Assembly (NCBI GenBank): GCA_040901775.1
Contig: JBBDYF010000268.1
Span: 1-13,323, forward strand
DNA: 13,323 nt
Direction of reading: 5' to 3'
Origin: CAYLLN01 sp040901775
Lineage (GTDB): Bacteria; Planctomycetota; Planctomycetia; Pirellulales; Pirellulaceae
In this document: positions 1 through 6,514 of the stretch, piece by piece
How the letters are laid out: every line of letters starts with the position of its first letter
Position numbering within the stretch: position 1 is the stretch's first letter
The notes under the pieces: model-generated
What the model saw: the letters and a program-made list of their open reading frames with translations, nothing else
Databases searched by the model: none
Told to the model about the DNA's origin: nothing
Program-made: the position numbers and the translations under genes

Positions 1-97
1 TTACGCCTCCTGCATTGGAACCGATTTCCCACCTACTTTCGAGACGCTCACACCCGAACAGGGTTGCCAGAGTGACGGTGATTGCAAGTCGCTTCAT
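1..97 (-). CDS. Partial lipoprotein gene, N-terminal 32 residues only
   Basis: An open frame starts with ATG at 97 (minus strand) and runs off the left edge without a stop. The visible protein begins MKRLAITVTLATLFGC and continues ERLESRWEIGSNAGGV. A basic start, a short hydrophobic stretch and an L-F-G-C lipobox at residues 13-16 are what a type II (lipoprotein) signal peptide looks like, so the mature protein would be lipid-anchored at Cys16. A strong ribosome-binding site, GAGGTG, lies 7 nt upstream of the ATG (positions 105-110). The gene is on the same strand as the secreted protein ending at 322 and could be co-transcribed with it, but 224 bp with two stable hairpins separate them. Function is unknown because the body of the protein lies outside the window. 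A short chance frame is possible, but the RBS plus lipobox argue against it. Confidence 0.66.
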   Translation of the reverse strand, partial: MKRLAITVTLATLFGCERLESRWEIGSNAGGV

Positions 98-321
98 GAT
101 TGCACCTCGAGTTGTGAAGGAGAGGAATCCCCGAAGAATGGAGCCGGGGCGTTGCCATCCTCGCAACGAGGATGCAAATGCCTTGCCGCGCCGCAAGGCG
201 AGCTGCGGGAGCGTCGAGAGCTCAGACGTGGCGGGGATTGCTCGCAAATTGACACCCAGGCGACAGCGGCCCGACAAAATGTCGCGGCACCGCTGGCTGC
301 AATGCGGCTCGGGCGGAGTCA
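98..321 (-). other. Intergenic leader with paired hairpins
   Basis: No gene is seen here. Two perfect hairpins lie five bases apart: 156-174 (CATCCTCG, loop CAA, CGAGGATG) and 180-199 (GCCTTGC, 6-nt loop, GCAAGGC). A smaller one is at 272-284 (CGACA-AAA-TGTCG). They lie between the end of the gene at 322 and the lipoprotein start at 97, so they could form a terminator for the former or a structured 5' leader for the latter. Neither strong hairpin is followed by a T-run on the minus strand, so classical intrinsic termination is not clear. Confidence 0.45.
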
Positions 322-1854
322 CTACCTGCGGGCCGATTTCCAGCCCCGGTCGTCGTAGTCGGCCGGGTTCGCGCGCTGCGTGGCCGCGGCGGGCGCGTGG
401 CGAACGTCGGCTCGCGGCGCATCGTAAGAGCGCTCTTGATACACGCGATAGGGGCTCGCCGCGTGTGGCTTCGCCTTCGTCGGCCAGACGGCAGGGACCA
501 CCGCCCAGCGGATGCTGCCCGCGGCAGCCGTCTTGTCGCGCGGATCGAGCAATTGCGGCGCTCGATTGATCGGCCGGAGGGGCTGATTCGCGGCCGGGTC
601 GGGAACGGTTGTAATCCCCGGCTGCAACGTCGAACCGGCGGCCGGCGGAGGTTGCGGAGTGCTGCCGGTCATGCTGCGAGTCGTTTGCGGAGCGCGGACG
701 GCCGCCGGAGCGACTGAACCGAAGTTGGGAGAGATTCGGTTCGCGCCGCTGTAGGGATCGCTCACCGGGGGATAGTTGTTGTCGGTCGGAAAGCTGCTGC
801 CAAAGCCGCCACCGGGGACGGGGGTAATGCCGGTGCCTGGGTTGGGCGTGAAGGCGCCGCCAGGGCCGGGCGAGAACGAGCCGCCGGGAGCCGGTGTGCC
901 GGGGAGCGGGTTGCTAGGGATGGGCGTAAACGCGCCGCCCGGCGGCGGGCCGAGGCTCGGCCGGGTATTGGCTGGTACGCCGGTGCCAGGGGCCGTGCCC
1001 GGAAATCGCGTCGGCGGCGAGGGAACCGTCGGCCCCGCGGGAGGAATTGCGTATCCCGGCAGGGGCTGAGTGATGATGCCGCCCGGCGCGGGCACCGTTG
1101 GAATGATGACCTGCGGCTGCGTGGGATAGTACGGCTGTTGCCCGCAGGCGGGCTGCGGGCCGCAATAGCCGCTGGTGCAGTAGGCGGTCGTCGGCGTCGG
1201 GGCCGGGCCGCAGCCGCCGCTGCCGCACGACTTGCGGAACCACGAGTGGTTGAACCACGAGAACCAGCGACTCCGCTGCGGTTGGCACTGGGTCGTCGTG
1301 CTCGGTTGCAGGCAAGTCACCGGTTGGGCGGTGATCGGGTCGTACACCGTCACCGGCCGGTAGGCGTACACCGGCACCTGGGCGTAGGTCGTGCGGTAGC
1401 TGAACCGGGGCGGAACGTAATTGAGCGGGGCGGGCTGACCGTAGCCGTAGTACGCCTCGGCGCCGGCAGTGCTGCCGCCGGCCGGACTGACCGCGTAAGA
1501 ATTGCTGAGTGCGTAGGCCGCGCGCGTCGGCGCGTAGTAGGCCGTGGTCGCCTGGGGAGCGTAGTAGGCCGCACGCGGATACTGCGTGGGAGCCATGCGA
1601 TACGAGCCGAAATAGGCCGGGTTCGCATAGGCCGCCGTCACCGGAACATAACCGGCTGGTCCATACTGTCCGGCCACCGGCCGGGCGACGTAGTAAGCCG
1701 CCGGTCCGTTGCCGGCCGGATAATGGGCCGAATGGTAGCTGCCCGCCTGTTGCGGCCAGCCGGGGGCCATTCCCCGGTACTGTCCGAAAACGGGCCCAGC
1801 GCCCGCCAGACCCGCGGAAATCAGGGAAACGAACCAGGCAATGCGATGGACCAT
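322..1854 (-). CDS. Secreted Tyr/Pro/Gly-rich planctomycete protein, function unknown
   Basis: A 510-aa protein. The start at 1854 was chosen over upstream in-frame ATGs (to 1947) because GGGAGG lies 6 nt upstream, a promoter sits at 1894-1922 inside the longer frame, and the protein then opens with a signal peptide (MVHRIAWFVSLISAGLAGAG, probable cleavage near Gly24/Gln25). Residues about 27-150 are rich in Tyr, Ala and Pro (repeated AYYAP/AAY blocks). Residues about 150-195 hold the motif VYAYRPVTVYDPITAQPVTC, which I recall from many planctomycete secreted proteins. Residues 207-240 are Cys-rich (SCGSGGCG...CTSGYCG). Residues about 255-355 are a Pro/Gly linker with GGAFTP-type repeats. The C terminus is basic. 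No enzymatic motif is visible. It may be a cell-envelope or surface structural protein; that is inference from composition and export only. Confidence 0.82.
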   Translation of the reverse strand: MVHRIAWFVSLISAGLAGAGPVFGQYRGMAPGWPQQAGSYHSAHYPAGNGPAAYYVARPVAGQYGPAGYVPVTAAYANPAYFGSYRMAPTQYPRAAYYAPQATTAYYAPTRAAYALSNSYAVSPAGGSTAGAEAYYGYGQPAPLNYVPPRFSYRTTYAQVPVYAYRPVTVYDPITAQPVTCLQPSTTTQCQPQRSRWFSWFNHSWFRKSCGSGGCGPAPTPTTAYCTSGYCGPQPACGQQPYYPTQPQVIIPTVPAPGGIITQPLPGYAIPPAGPTVPSPPTRFPGTAPGTGVPANTRPSLGPPPGGAFTPIPSNPLPGTPAPGGSFSPGPGGAFTPNPGTGITPVPGGGFGSSFPTDNNYPPVSDPYSGANRISPNFGSVAPAAVRAPQTTRSMTGSTPQPPPAAGSTLQPGITTVPDPAANQPLRPINRAPQLLDPRDKTAAAGSIRWAVVPAVWPTKAKPHAASPYRVYQERSYDAPRADVRHAPAAATQRANPADYDDRGWKSARR

Positions 1855-1860
1855 GAGCAA

Positions 1861-1866
1861 CCTCCC
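1861..1866 (-). promoter_or_regulatory. Ribosome-binding site deciding the start at 1854
   Basis: On the minus strand GGGAGG precedes ATG(1854) by 6 nt. It is the reason for preferring the 510-aa form over the 541-aa open frame, which begins at a run of three ATGs at 1947. Confidence 0.75.
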
Positions 1867-1893
1867 GCGGACGCCGTTTGCCGCGCCCGATCC

Positions 1894-1922
1894 GTTAGAC
1901 CGCGCGCCGCCAAACTCGTCAA
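1894..1922 (-). promoter_or_regulatory. Sigma-70-like promoter of the Tyr/Pro-rich protein gene
   Basis: Minus strand: TTGACG (1917-1922), 17-bp spacer, TCTAAC (1894-1899). Five of six bases match the -35 consensus and four of six the -10. Transcription would start about 30 nt upstream of the ribosome-binding site at 1861-1866. Fit and spacing are good, but in GC-rich DNA a single match can occur by chance. Confidence 0.55.
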
Positions 1923-2210
1923 CAGTTTCTTTATGTTTCATCATCATTTGCTAAGCATTTATGATTCCGCGGTTCGCGCCGCCGGGGCAAGCTGTGGCTG
2001 AGTTACAGGCTGAGCAAGGCTAGGTTACGCGGCGCGGCAGGTCGCAAATTCGCGACATGGCATTGGCTTTCGCCAGCCGCTGCGATCGCGCGAATCGGAA
2101 AAATCCGCACCCTGGCGGTTCAGATGCGGGGGCGCAGCGTTTATCCTGGGCGAATCGCCGCGCGCTGCGCAACACTCACTCCGCCCTTCCTTCAGCCCCC
2201 TTTCAGCAAC
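1923..2210. other. Divergent intergenic region
   Basis: This is the space between two divergent secreted-protein genes (starts at 1854 and 2211). No gene is supported. Small dyads occur at 2041-2056 (GTCGC-aaattc-GCGAC) and 2096-2107 (CGGA-AAAA-TCCG). I see no convincing promoter for the rightward sulfatase gene, and its ATG has no clear Shine-Dalgarno sequence. Confidence 0.5.
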
Positions 2211-3602
2211 ATGAAACCGACGCTGCTCCTTGGCTTGGCCTGGCTGGCTTTGCTGGCCCCCGTGGAAACTCCGGCCCAGGCCGCCGACGAGCGCGCCCGG
2301 CCGCACGTCGTGTTTTTGTTTACCGACGATCAGCGGGCCGACACGATCGGGGCCTTGGGGCATCCGCACATGCAAACGCCCCACCTCGACCAATTGGCGA
2401 AAGCGGGGATCGTCTTTCGCAACGCCTATTGCCTGGGAGGGAATTCGGGTGCCGTCTGCCTGCCGAGCCGCAACATGTTGCTCTCCGGCCGGACGTACTT
2501 TCGCTGGGAAGGCCCGCAGGCGCCGGCGACCGACGCGACCTTTCCCGCCGCGATGAAAGCGGCCGGGTACGAGACCTATCACCACGGCAAGCGGGGGAAT
2601 ACGGCGCTCCACATTCAGGCCCAGTTCGACCACAACCAGTACCTGATGGACCAGCAAGAGCGGTCGAGCGGCGAACCGGGCAAAGTAATCGTCGATCGGG
2701 CGATCGAGTTCCTCGCCGGGCGCCAGAGCGAGCAGCCGCTGTTTATGTATCTGGCGTTCGGCAATCCGCACGATCCACGCTTGGCGGCCGAAAAATACAT
2801 GGCCCGGTACGAGCGCGACAAGCTGCCGCTTCCCAAGGACTTCAAGCCGCTGCACCCGTTCGACAACGGCGATCAATTCACGCGCGACGAACTGTTGGCC
2901 GGCTTTCCTCGAACCGAAGACGAAGTCCGCCGGCACTGGCACGATTATTGCGCGGTGATTACCGCGCTGGACGGCCACATCGGCCGCTTGCTGGCGGCTC
3001 TCAAAGAGCACGAAATGTTCGAGAACACGCTCTTCGTCTTCTCGTCGGATCAGGGGCTGGCGATGGGCAGCCACGGCCTGATGGGAAAGCAGAACTTGTA
3101 CAACGCGGGGATGCAGGTGCCGCTAATTGTTAGCGGGCCGGGGATTCGCGCGGGAGAGACACGGGCACTCGCGTATGTCCACGACATTTTCCCCACGGTG
3201 TGCGATCTGGCCGGGGTTGCCATACCCGAGGGGCTCGATGGCCGGAGCCAGCGGCCCGTCATCAACGGCAATTCGGAGGGCGTGCGGGATTCGCTGTTCT
3301 TCGCTTATCGCGACGTGCAGCGGGGCATCCGAGACGAACGCTACAAGCTGCTCCGCTACCCGCAAGTCAACGTGACGCAGCTTTTCGACCTGCAGGCCGA
3401 TCCGCACGAATTGAACAACCTGGCGGGCGAAGCGGCGCAGGCCGAGCGGATCGAATCGCTGACCGCCCGGCTGCGCGCGTGGCAGAAGGAACTGGGTGAC
3501 AAAGCGCCGCTGGTGGTCGAGAACTCGCGCGACCCCGCCTGGAACCCGTCCGACCCACCACCGCCGAAGCCCAAGGGAAAAGGGCGAAAGAAGCAGGGGT
3601 AG
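2211..3602 (+). CDS. Secreted sulfatase (arylsulfatase family, formylglycine type)
   Basis: A 463-aa protein of usual length for the family, which hydrolyses sulfate esters, in planctomycetes often on algal or host polysaccharides. The start at 2211 gives a signal peptide (MKPTLLLGLAWLALLAPVET, cleavage near AQAA); the longer frame from 2124 would bury it. Visible active-site elements: metal-binding FTDDQ at 38-41; C83-L-P-S-R with the downstream SGR, where Cys83 would be converted to formylglycine; HHGK at 123-126; NPHDPR around His186; the SSDQG metal site at 277-281; and GSHGLMGKQ, giving His287 and Lys292. The C-terminal part (RYKLLRYP...QLFDLQADPHELNNLA) is typical of the family, and the protein ends in a lysine-rich tail. 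The gene is monocistronic as far as can be seen. The substrate cannot be read from sequence. No maturase is in the window; activation would need one elsewhere. Confidence 0.95.
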   Translation: MKPTLLLGLAWLALLAPVETPAQAADERARPHVVFLFTDDQRADTIGALGHPHMQTPHLDQLAKAGIVFRNAYCLGGNSGAVCLPSRNMLLSGRTYFRWEGPQAPATDATFPAAMKAAGYETYHHGKRGNTALHIQAQFDHNQYLMDQQERSSGEPGKVIVDRAIEFLAGRQSEQPLFMYLAFGNPHDPRLAAEKYMARYERDKLPLPKDFKPLHPFDNGDQFTRDELLAGFPRTEDEVRRHWHDYCAVITALDGHIGRLLAALKEHEMFENTLFVFSSDQGLAMGSHGLMGKQNLYNAGMQVPLIVSGPGIRAGETRALAYVHDIFPTVCDLAGVAIPEGLDGRSQRPVINGNSEGVRDSLFFAYRDVQRGIRDERYKLLRYPQVNVTQLFDLQADPHELNNLAGEAAQAERIESLTARLRAWQKELGDKAPLVVENSRDPAWNPSDPPPPKPKGKGRKKQG

Positions 3603-3640
3603 TGTGCAACAGCCGGGCTACAAATTTGACAGTGGACGTA

Positions 3641-3669
3641 TTGACATGCATGACGCGTCGGTCTATAAT
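3641..3669 (+). promoter_or_regulatory. Perfect consensus sigma-70 promoter
   Basis: TTGACA at 3641-3646, exactly 17 bp, then TATAAT at 3664-3669. Both hexamers match the bacterial consensus at every position with optimal spacing, which is rare by chance in DNA this GC-rich. The expected start is near 3676-3678. No protein gene follows closely: the next credible start is at 4218. Such strong promoters typically drive stable RNAs. Confidence 0.78.
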
Positions 3670-3676
3670 TTCGTCC

Positions 3677-3936
3677 AGTTCGCGCAAAGCGTGCGCGCCG
3701 GCTTTTTGGCAATTGGGTAGATCGTTCGTAGATCTCGACCGCCGGGCGGGACGGGAGGTCGGCGCTGGTTCGCAGTGCGCGACCCATGGTCGCGGCTTTG
3801 CAGGTCGAGTTACACGGGGCCCGTGGAACCTACATCGGGAAGCGGCGCAAACTCTTCTACCACTTCTAGCCCGGCTTGCCGATCACCGCTGGCTGCTCGG
3901 CGCAAGTGACTTTGCACTAACGGGTTGCGTTTTTCT
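3677..3936 (+). ncRNA. Candidate small structured RNA, about 260 nt
   Basis: The interval from the predicted start of a perfect promoter to a terminator-like hairpin. It contains several dyads: 3719-3735 (AGATC/GATCT), 3778-3794 (CGCGACC-cat-GGTCGCG, perfect 7 bp), 3813-3825 (CACGG-ggc-CCGTG), 3878-3901 (GCCGA/TCGGC), and a possible enclosing pairing of CTCGACC (3734-3740) with GGTCGAG (3803-3809). The first and last of these compete for 3734-3735. I looked for hallmarks of tmRNA (T-loop and CCA end), RNase P RNA (GAAAGTCCGGGC) and SRP RNA (GGAAGCAGCC) and found none. A 6S-like RNA is possible but I cannot show its central bubble. Existence as a transcript is inference. Confidence 0.42.
3901..3935 (+). 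terminator. Probable Rho-independent terminator
   Basis: CGCAA (3901-3905) pairs with TTGCG (3925-3929), and GTG (3906-3908) with CAC (3915-3917), leaving an asymmetric 7-nt bulge. TTTTT (3930-3934) follows directly. The T-run right after the stem is the main support; the bulge weakens it. Confidence 0.48.
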
Positions 3937-4217
3937 AATCGCTCTCGACTGAGAGAAAATTCGCAAGTTATCAACGATTGGGCGGGCCTCGACCCGGCGG
4001 ACTTTGCAGCCTGGCGAAGCGCTTGCGATGCGGTCGGTCGCAAGGCGATTAGCGACTCGGGCGCGGCTGGCCCCGGCGGTGAAGTTGCCGGCAGCGATGG
4101 TTCGATGAACCGAGGGAATGGACTCGCCCCGGCTGGCAATGCGCGATCGCCTTTGCTGTTGCCGGGTTGGTTGGAAGGATTCTAGCGCGTTATCACAACT
4201 CCAACCGGGCGAATTTT
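3936..4217. other. Intergenic stretch without convincing gene
   Basis: Open frames exist on both strands (for example 3925-4185 plus and 3810-4139 minus), but neither shows a ribosome-binding site, a recognisable motif or clear codon preference. Dyads are at 3942-3955 (CTCTC-gact-GAGAG) and 4099-4111 (GGTTC-gat-GAACC). The stretch ends at the start of the small membrane protein at 4218. It may be a decayed gene or a long leader. Confidence 0.4.
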
Positions 4218-4472
4218 ATGTGGCGAGCCTTCTTTCTGGCGTGCGGCATTTCCTCGTGCATCCTCGGCGCGCAGTGCCTGGCGGTCGATTCGTTCGTGAT
4301 GGCGGGGGAGCATCCGCCCGCCGAGAACGCGCCGGCAACCCTGTTTGGCGCGGTGCCGGCGGTCGTGGTGGATCGCCACACGGAGCCGGCCGAATGGGCC
4401 CCCTGGACGTTCCTTTCGACCGGCGCGGTGGTGATCCTGTACTCGCTGACGCTCAACCGCCAAGGGCCTTAG
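4218..4472 (+). CDS. Small double-span membrane protein, 84 aa
   Basis: Starts MWRAFFLACGISSCILGAQ: residues about 4-23 form one hydrophobic helix that could be a signal anchor. A hydrophilic middle (about 24-60) carries HTEPAEWAPW, and a second hydrophobic segment (TFLSTGAVVILYSLTL, about 63-78) precedes a short basic tail. The 'W-x-P-W-[TS]-x-L-S-T-G' block before the second helix resembles a small conserved hypothetical protein I recall from Pirellulales genomes; that is from memory and not checked. Function is unknown. The start at 4218 removes a charged extension possible from 4167 and puts the hydrophobic segment at the N terminus; no strong Shine-Dalgarno is seen. It might be transcribed from the strong promoter at 3641 if the hairpin at 3901-3935 is read through. 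Confidence 0.72.
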   Translation: MWRAFFLACGISSCILGAQCLAVDSFVMAGEHPPAENAPATLFGAVPAVVVDRHTEPAEWAPWTFLSTGAVVILYSLTLNRQGP

Positions 4473-4492
4473 CGGTGGGACCGGCCACGTAG

Positions 4493-4510
4493 GTTATGCT
4501 TCAGCATAAC
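4493..4510. repeat. Perfect 8-bp inverted repeat at the cassette boundary
   Basis: GTTATGCTTCAGCATAAC: two 8-bp arms with a TC centre. Its right arm contains the GCATAAC box that forms the end of the attC-like site at 4504-4629. It lies 20 bp after the small membrane protein gene and may also act as a transcript-ending hairpin. Confidence 0.6.
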
Positions 4511-4629
4511 GAATCGAGCTCAGTTGCCCGCCCTCAAGAGAAGCGGATGATGCGAAGTATAACCGCTGCGGAGGAGCAACGCCAAAGCGGCCCATTGGCT
4601 GGCGGGTCAACTGCAGCGCCTTGTTAGGC
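4504..4629 (-). repeat. attC: attC-like recombination site of an integron gene cassette
   Basis: Read on the minus strand it begins GCCTAAC (4629-4623, fits RYYYAAC) and ends GTTATGC (4510-4504, one base off GTTRRRY). Inside, CAGTTGCCCGCC (4521-4532) pairs with GGCGGGTCAACTG (4601-4613) over 12 bp with one unpaired T at 4607, the sort of extrahelical base seen in attC stems. The outer boxes pair 6 of 7. A loop of about 68 nt (4533-4600) would be the variable terminal structure. Length (126 nt) is within the attC range. The plus-to-minus reading CCTAACAAGGCGCTGCAG is a common planctomycete cassette-end sequence, in my recollection the source of spurious 'NKALQLT' peptides in databases. Confidence 0.72.
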
Positions 4630-4891
4630 GTCTTGAGCCCGAATAATCGCCTCTCCTTCGAGAGTGCGCCAATTATTGATATTGAACGGTGACGCACCCC
4701 AACCTTGAGGCTGCTGAGGTGTCCAAACTATGCGCTCTGGCGCCAGTCGCAGCAGTTCCACCATCGCCACTTTTCGCTCCTCGCGAATGATCACGCCGGC
4801 GGCAAGCCGTTCTTCGCACGCCGCGATCACCCGGTCGCGAGCCACCACCTCGCCAGCTTCAAAGCCGTGCCAAGACATAAAGAACGCCTAA
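4510..4891 (-). mobile_element. Solitary integron gene cassette (about 382 bp)
   Basis: The unit runs from the G/TTAGGC junction at 4892/4891 through the 84-aa ORF to the G of the terminal box at 4510. It lies between the 3' ends of two convergent genes (stops at 4472 and 4970), a position where insertion disrupts nothing. No integrase gene (intI) is in the window, so it would be an isolated cassette lacking its integron. Beyond the left junction, 4886-4911 resembles the outer half of another attC site (GCCTAACACGAATT...GTTG), so it may be the remnant of a longer array. Confidence 0.6.
4624..4878 (-). CDS. Integron cassette ORF, 84 aa, unknown function
   Basis: Begins MSWHGFEAGEVVARDRVIAA and ends NNWRTLEGEAIIRAQDA. 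ATG(4878) is 7 nt after a GTTAGGC box (4886-4892), and its TAA stop lies within the GCCTAAC box that opens the attC-like site; both are typical of integron gene cassettes. The protein is soluble-looking and mixed in charge, with a helical stretch about residues 13-45 and no signal peptide. It is not recognised. No Shine-Dalgarno is visible, as is common for cassette genes. It is oriented like the BBP7 gene upstream (ends 4970), which could supply transcription by read-through. The gene call rests mainly on the cassette architecture. Confidence 0.6.
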   Translation of the reverse strand: MSWHGFEAGEVVARDRVIAACEERLAAGVIIREERKVAMVELLRLAPERIVWTPQQPQGWGASPFNINNWRTLEGEAIIRAQDA

Positions 4892-4911
4892 CACGAATTA
4901 AGTTGTTGCGG
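4886..4911 (-). repeat. Half attC-like sequence upstream of the cassette ORF
   Basis: Plus strand GCCTAACACGAATT followed by GTTGTTGCGG aligns with the attC half at 4504-4532 (GCATAACGAATC...GTTGCCCGCC). I find no matching second half towards 4970, so this looks like a truncated attC or the junction left by insertion of the cassette. Confidence 0.45.
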
Positions 4912-4969
4912 AGTTATTCTAAAGCATACCCTAGGCAACTGCGCGTGGCCCACCAGTACCGTCACCGTC

Positions 4970-6367
4970 TTAAAATTCGCAAACTAAGCCCAGATTCACT
5001 CCCTGCACCCAGAAGTCGCTCCGGTCGAAGGCAAACCGCGGCTGCTCGCCGCCGTCCACATCGATCTGGCGGTCGATCTGGTCGCCGGCCCGCACCACGT
5101 CGTTCCAGTAGAGGAACGAGTAGCCGACGGTCAGCTTCGTGAACTCGCCGACGTTGTAGCCGAGCTTGACGCCGACTTCGGTAATGGCGGTAAACTCGTT
5201 TCGCTCGAACTCGCCGATGTTGCTTTCACCGGCGAAGAGGCCGGTGTCGAGGACTTCGGGATCCTCGCCCGGCACGGTAATGCTAGTGCTGCCGGCGATA
5301 ATGACCCGCTCGTTCATATTGCCCAGCGACATGCGAGCCATCGTATGCAGCGACCAGCAGCCGCAATTGGCCTCGTGCATCAGGCCGAGAATGCCGCCGT
5401 GGAACTCGTTGCGGGTTTGGAATCGGTCGAGCACGTCGCTTTCGGTTCCGAGCGGAATGTTGCCGCCGGTTTCGGTCACGGCTCGCGAGCTGCGGATCAG
5501 CAGGTCGTCGTTGATTCGCGAGAAGCTCCAGCCGGTGATGAAGTCGAGCCGCGAGTTGTCGTCGCGGCAGATCAGAAAGCGGCCGTAGAGATCGTTGCCG
5601 AGCACTTCGGACGAGCCGTCGATGTCGAGCGAGCCGCTGAACAGGCCCGGAAACGAAACGAGGAGGGCTTCTTCCTCGTCGGCGCTGCCGTTGAAAAAAG
5701 GAATGGCGATGATTGGGTTGTCGAGCGTGTCGATCCGCAGGTGAGCGCTGTCGCGACCCAGGGCGTAGAACCGGTTGCCGATGCCCCAGCACTGGCTTTC
5801 GTCGAGCCAGAAGCCGATGTCGAGGCGACCTCCCGCTTTCATTTGGCTCGTTTCGCGCCGACCGCCAAACAGGATCTCCGCGCCGGGCAGAATGCCGGCC
5901 GAGGTGGACGATCCCGCGATCGTATCGGTAGTGGCCAGCGGCGGCAGATCGCGACCTTGTCGCCACCAGAGGAGCAATTCGAAATTTGCCCACCACAAGG
6001 TTTTGCCGCAGCAGGTTTCGTAGCCCTGCGGGCCGGCATTGCCGCCAGGTCCGCAGCCCGCCGCGCCGCAGCCCATCGATCCGCAGCTCATCGGTCCGCA
6101 GCTCATCGCTCCGCCCGCGTCGTACCCGCCATAGGCCATCTCGTGCCACGGCGAGCGCGGCGCAGGATTGGAATGCGGGGCAGCAGGCGGGTTGGCAGCA
6201 CGCGGGGCGGGCTCTCGATGCGCCGCAGGGGCAACACGGCCGGTCGCCGGGCCGACGTTGTAAGCCGCCATGCGCTCGCTGAAGTCCGAGGCCGCCAGCT
6301 TGTGCTCCGCCAGTTGCCAGGCACAAACCGCCGCCGCCATCAAGCCGACCGTGCGCGAGATTCGCAT
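4970..6367 (-). CDS. BBP7-family outer-membrane beta-barrel protein
   Basis: A 465-aa protein matching the planctomycete BBP7 family (PF07585), predicted outer-membrane barrels of unknown cargo. The start at 6367 gives an N-terminal signal (MRISRTVGLMAAAVCAWQLA, about residues 1-26); GGTGA lies 5 nt upstream. Residues about 40-85 are a Pro/Ala-rich linker. Residues 86-108 are a period-5 Cys-Gly repeat (MSCGP MSCGS MGCGA AGCGP), and CC is at 119-120. The barrel begins with WWANFELLLWWRQGRDLPPL (about 125-144), followed by alternating aromatic/hydrophobic strands, for example GGRLDIGFWLD, LYGRFLICRDD, ITEVGVKLGYNVG and LTVGYSFLYWNDVVRAG. It ends in GVNLGLVCEF; a terminal Phe is the usual outer-membrane insertion signal. 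It is the downstream neighbour of ygfZ on the same strand, 148 bp apart, and probably has its own promoter. Confidence 0.88.
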   Translation of the reverse strand: MRISRTVGLMAAAVCAWQLAEHKLAASDFSERMAAYNVGPATGRVAPAAHREPAPRAANPPAAPHSNPAPRSPWHEMAYGGYDAGGAMSCGPMSCGSMGCGAAGCGPGGNAGPQGYETCCGKTLWWANFELLLWWRQGRDLPPLATTDTIAGSSTSAGILPGAEILFGGRRETSQMKAGGRLDIGFWLDESQCWGIGNRFYALGRDSAHLRIDTLDNPIIAIPFFNGSADEEEALLVSFPGLFSGSLDIDGSSEVLGNDLYGRFLICRDDNSRLDFITGWSFSRINDDLLIRSSRAVTETGGNIPLGTESDVLDRFQTRNEFHGGILGLMHEANCGCWSLHTMARMSLGNMNERVIIAGSTSITVPGEDPEVLDTGLFAGESNIGEFERNEFTAITEVGVKLGYNVGEFTKLTVGYSFLYWNDVVRAGDQIDRQIDVDGGEQPRFAFDRSDFWVQGVNLGLVCEF

Positions 6368-6455
6368 AAAGTCACCGCCCAATGCCATCGAGCCGATTGC
6401 CGGCAAAGCGTTTGCTTTGCCGCCCTGCCCGCGCCACTGGCGCAGAAAGGGCCGT

Positions 6456-6479
6456 ACCGAACGTAACGATAGTTTCGGT
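6456..6479. promoter_or_regulatory. Inverted repeat upstream of the BBP7 gene
   Basis: ACCGAA (6456-6461) and TTCGGT (6474-6479) flank 12 bp; the arms extend by C/G if one base bulges. It lies about 90 bp upstream of the BBP7 start and 39 bp after the ygfZ stop, so it could be an operator or part of the BBP7 leader. No clear -35/-10 pair is seen around it. Confidence 0.35.
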
Positions 6480-6514
6480 TATGCCGGACGTATCGGTTGA
6501 GAAAACCTGGCGAG

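Noticed and set aside
1138..2001. 287-aa plus-strand open frame opposite the Tyr/Pro-rich protein
   Set aside because: Arg/Ala/Gly-rich shadow with no motif; the minus-strand gene has promoter, RBS and signal peptide.
2025..3074. 349-aa minus-strand open frame opposite the sulfatase
   Set aside because: The sulfatase shows all catalytic motifs; this frame is an antisense shadow typical of GC-rich DNA.
3677..3936. tmRNA, RNase P RNA or SRP RNA
   Set aside because: None of the signature sequences (T-loop with CCA end, GAAAGTCCGGGC, GGAAGCAGCC) is present.
3925..4185. 86-aa plus-strand frame (TTG start) with DWAGLDPADFAAW
   Set aside because: Somewhat protein-like but no RBS, no recognisable family, and its start lies within the terminator hairpin; kept only as part of the intergenic description.
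4494..4697. 67-aa minus-strand frame containing PNKALQLTRQP
   Set aside because: This is the attC-like site translated; such 'NKALQLT' peptides look like artefacts of cassette-end repeats, not proteins.
5345..6466. 373-aa plus-strand open frame opposite the BBP7 gene
   Set aside because: Compositional shadow without motifs; the minus-strand barrel protein is clearly coding.
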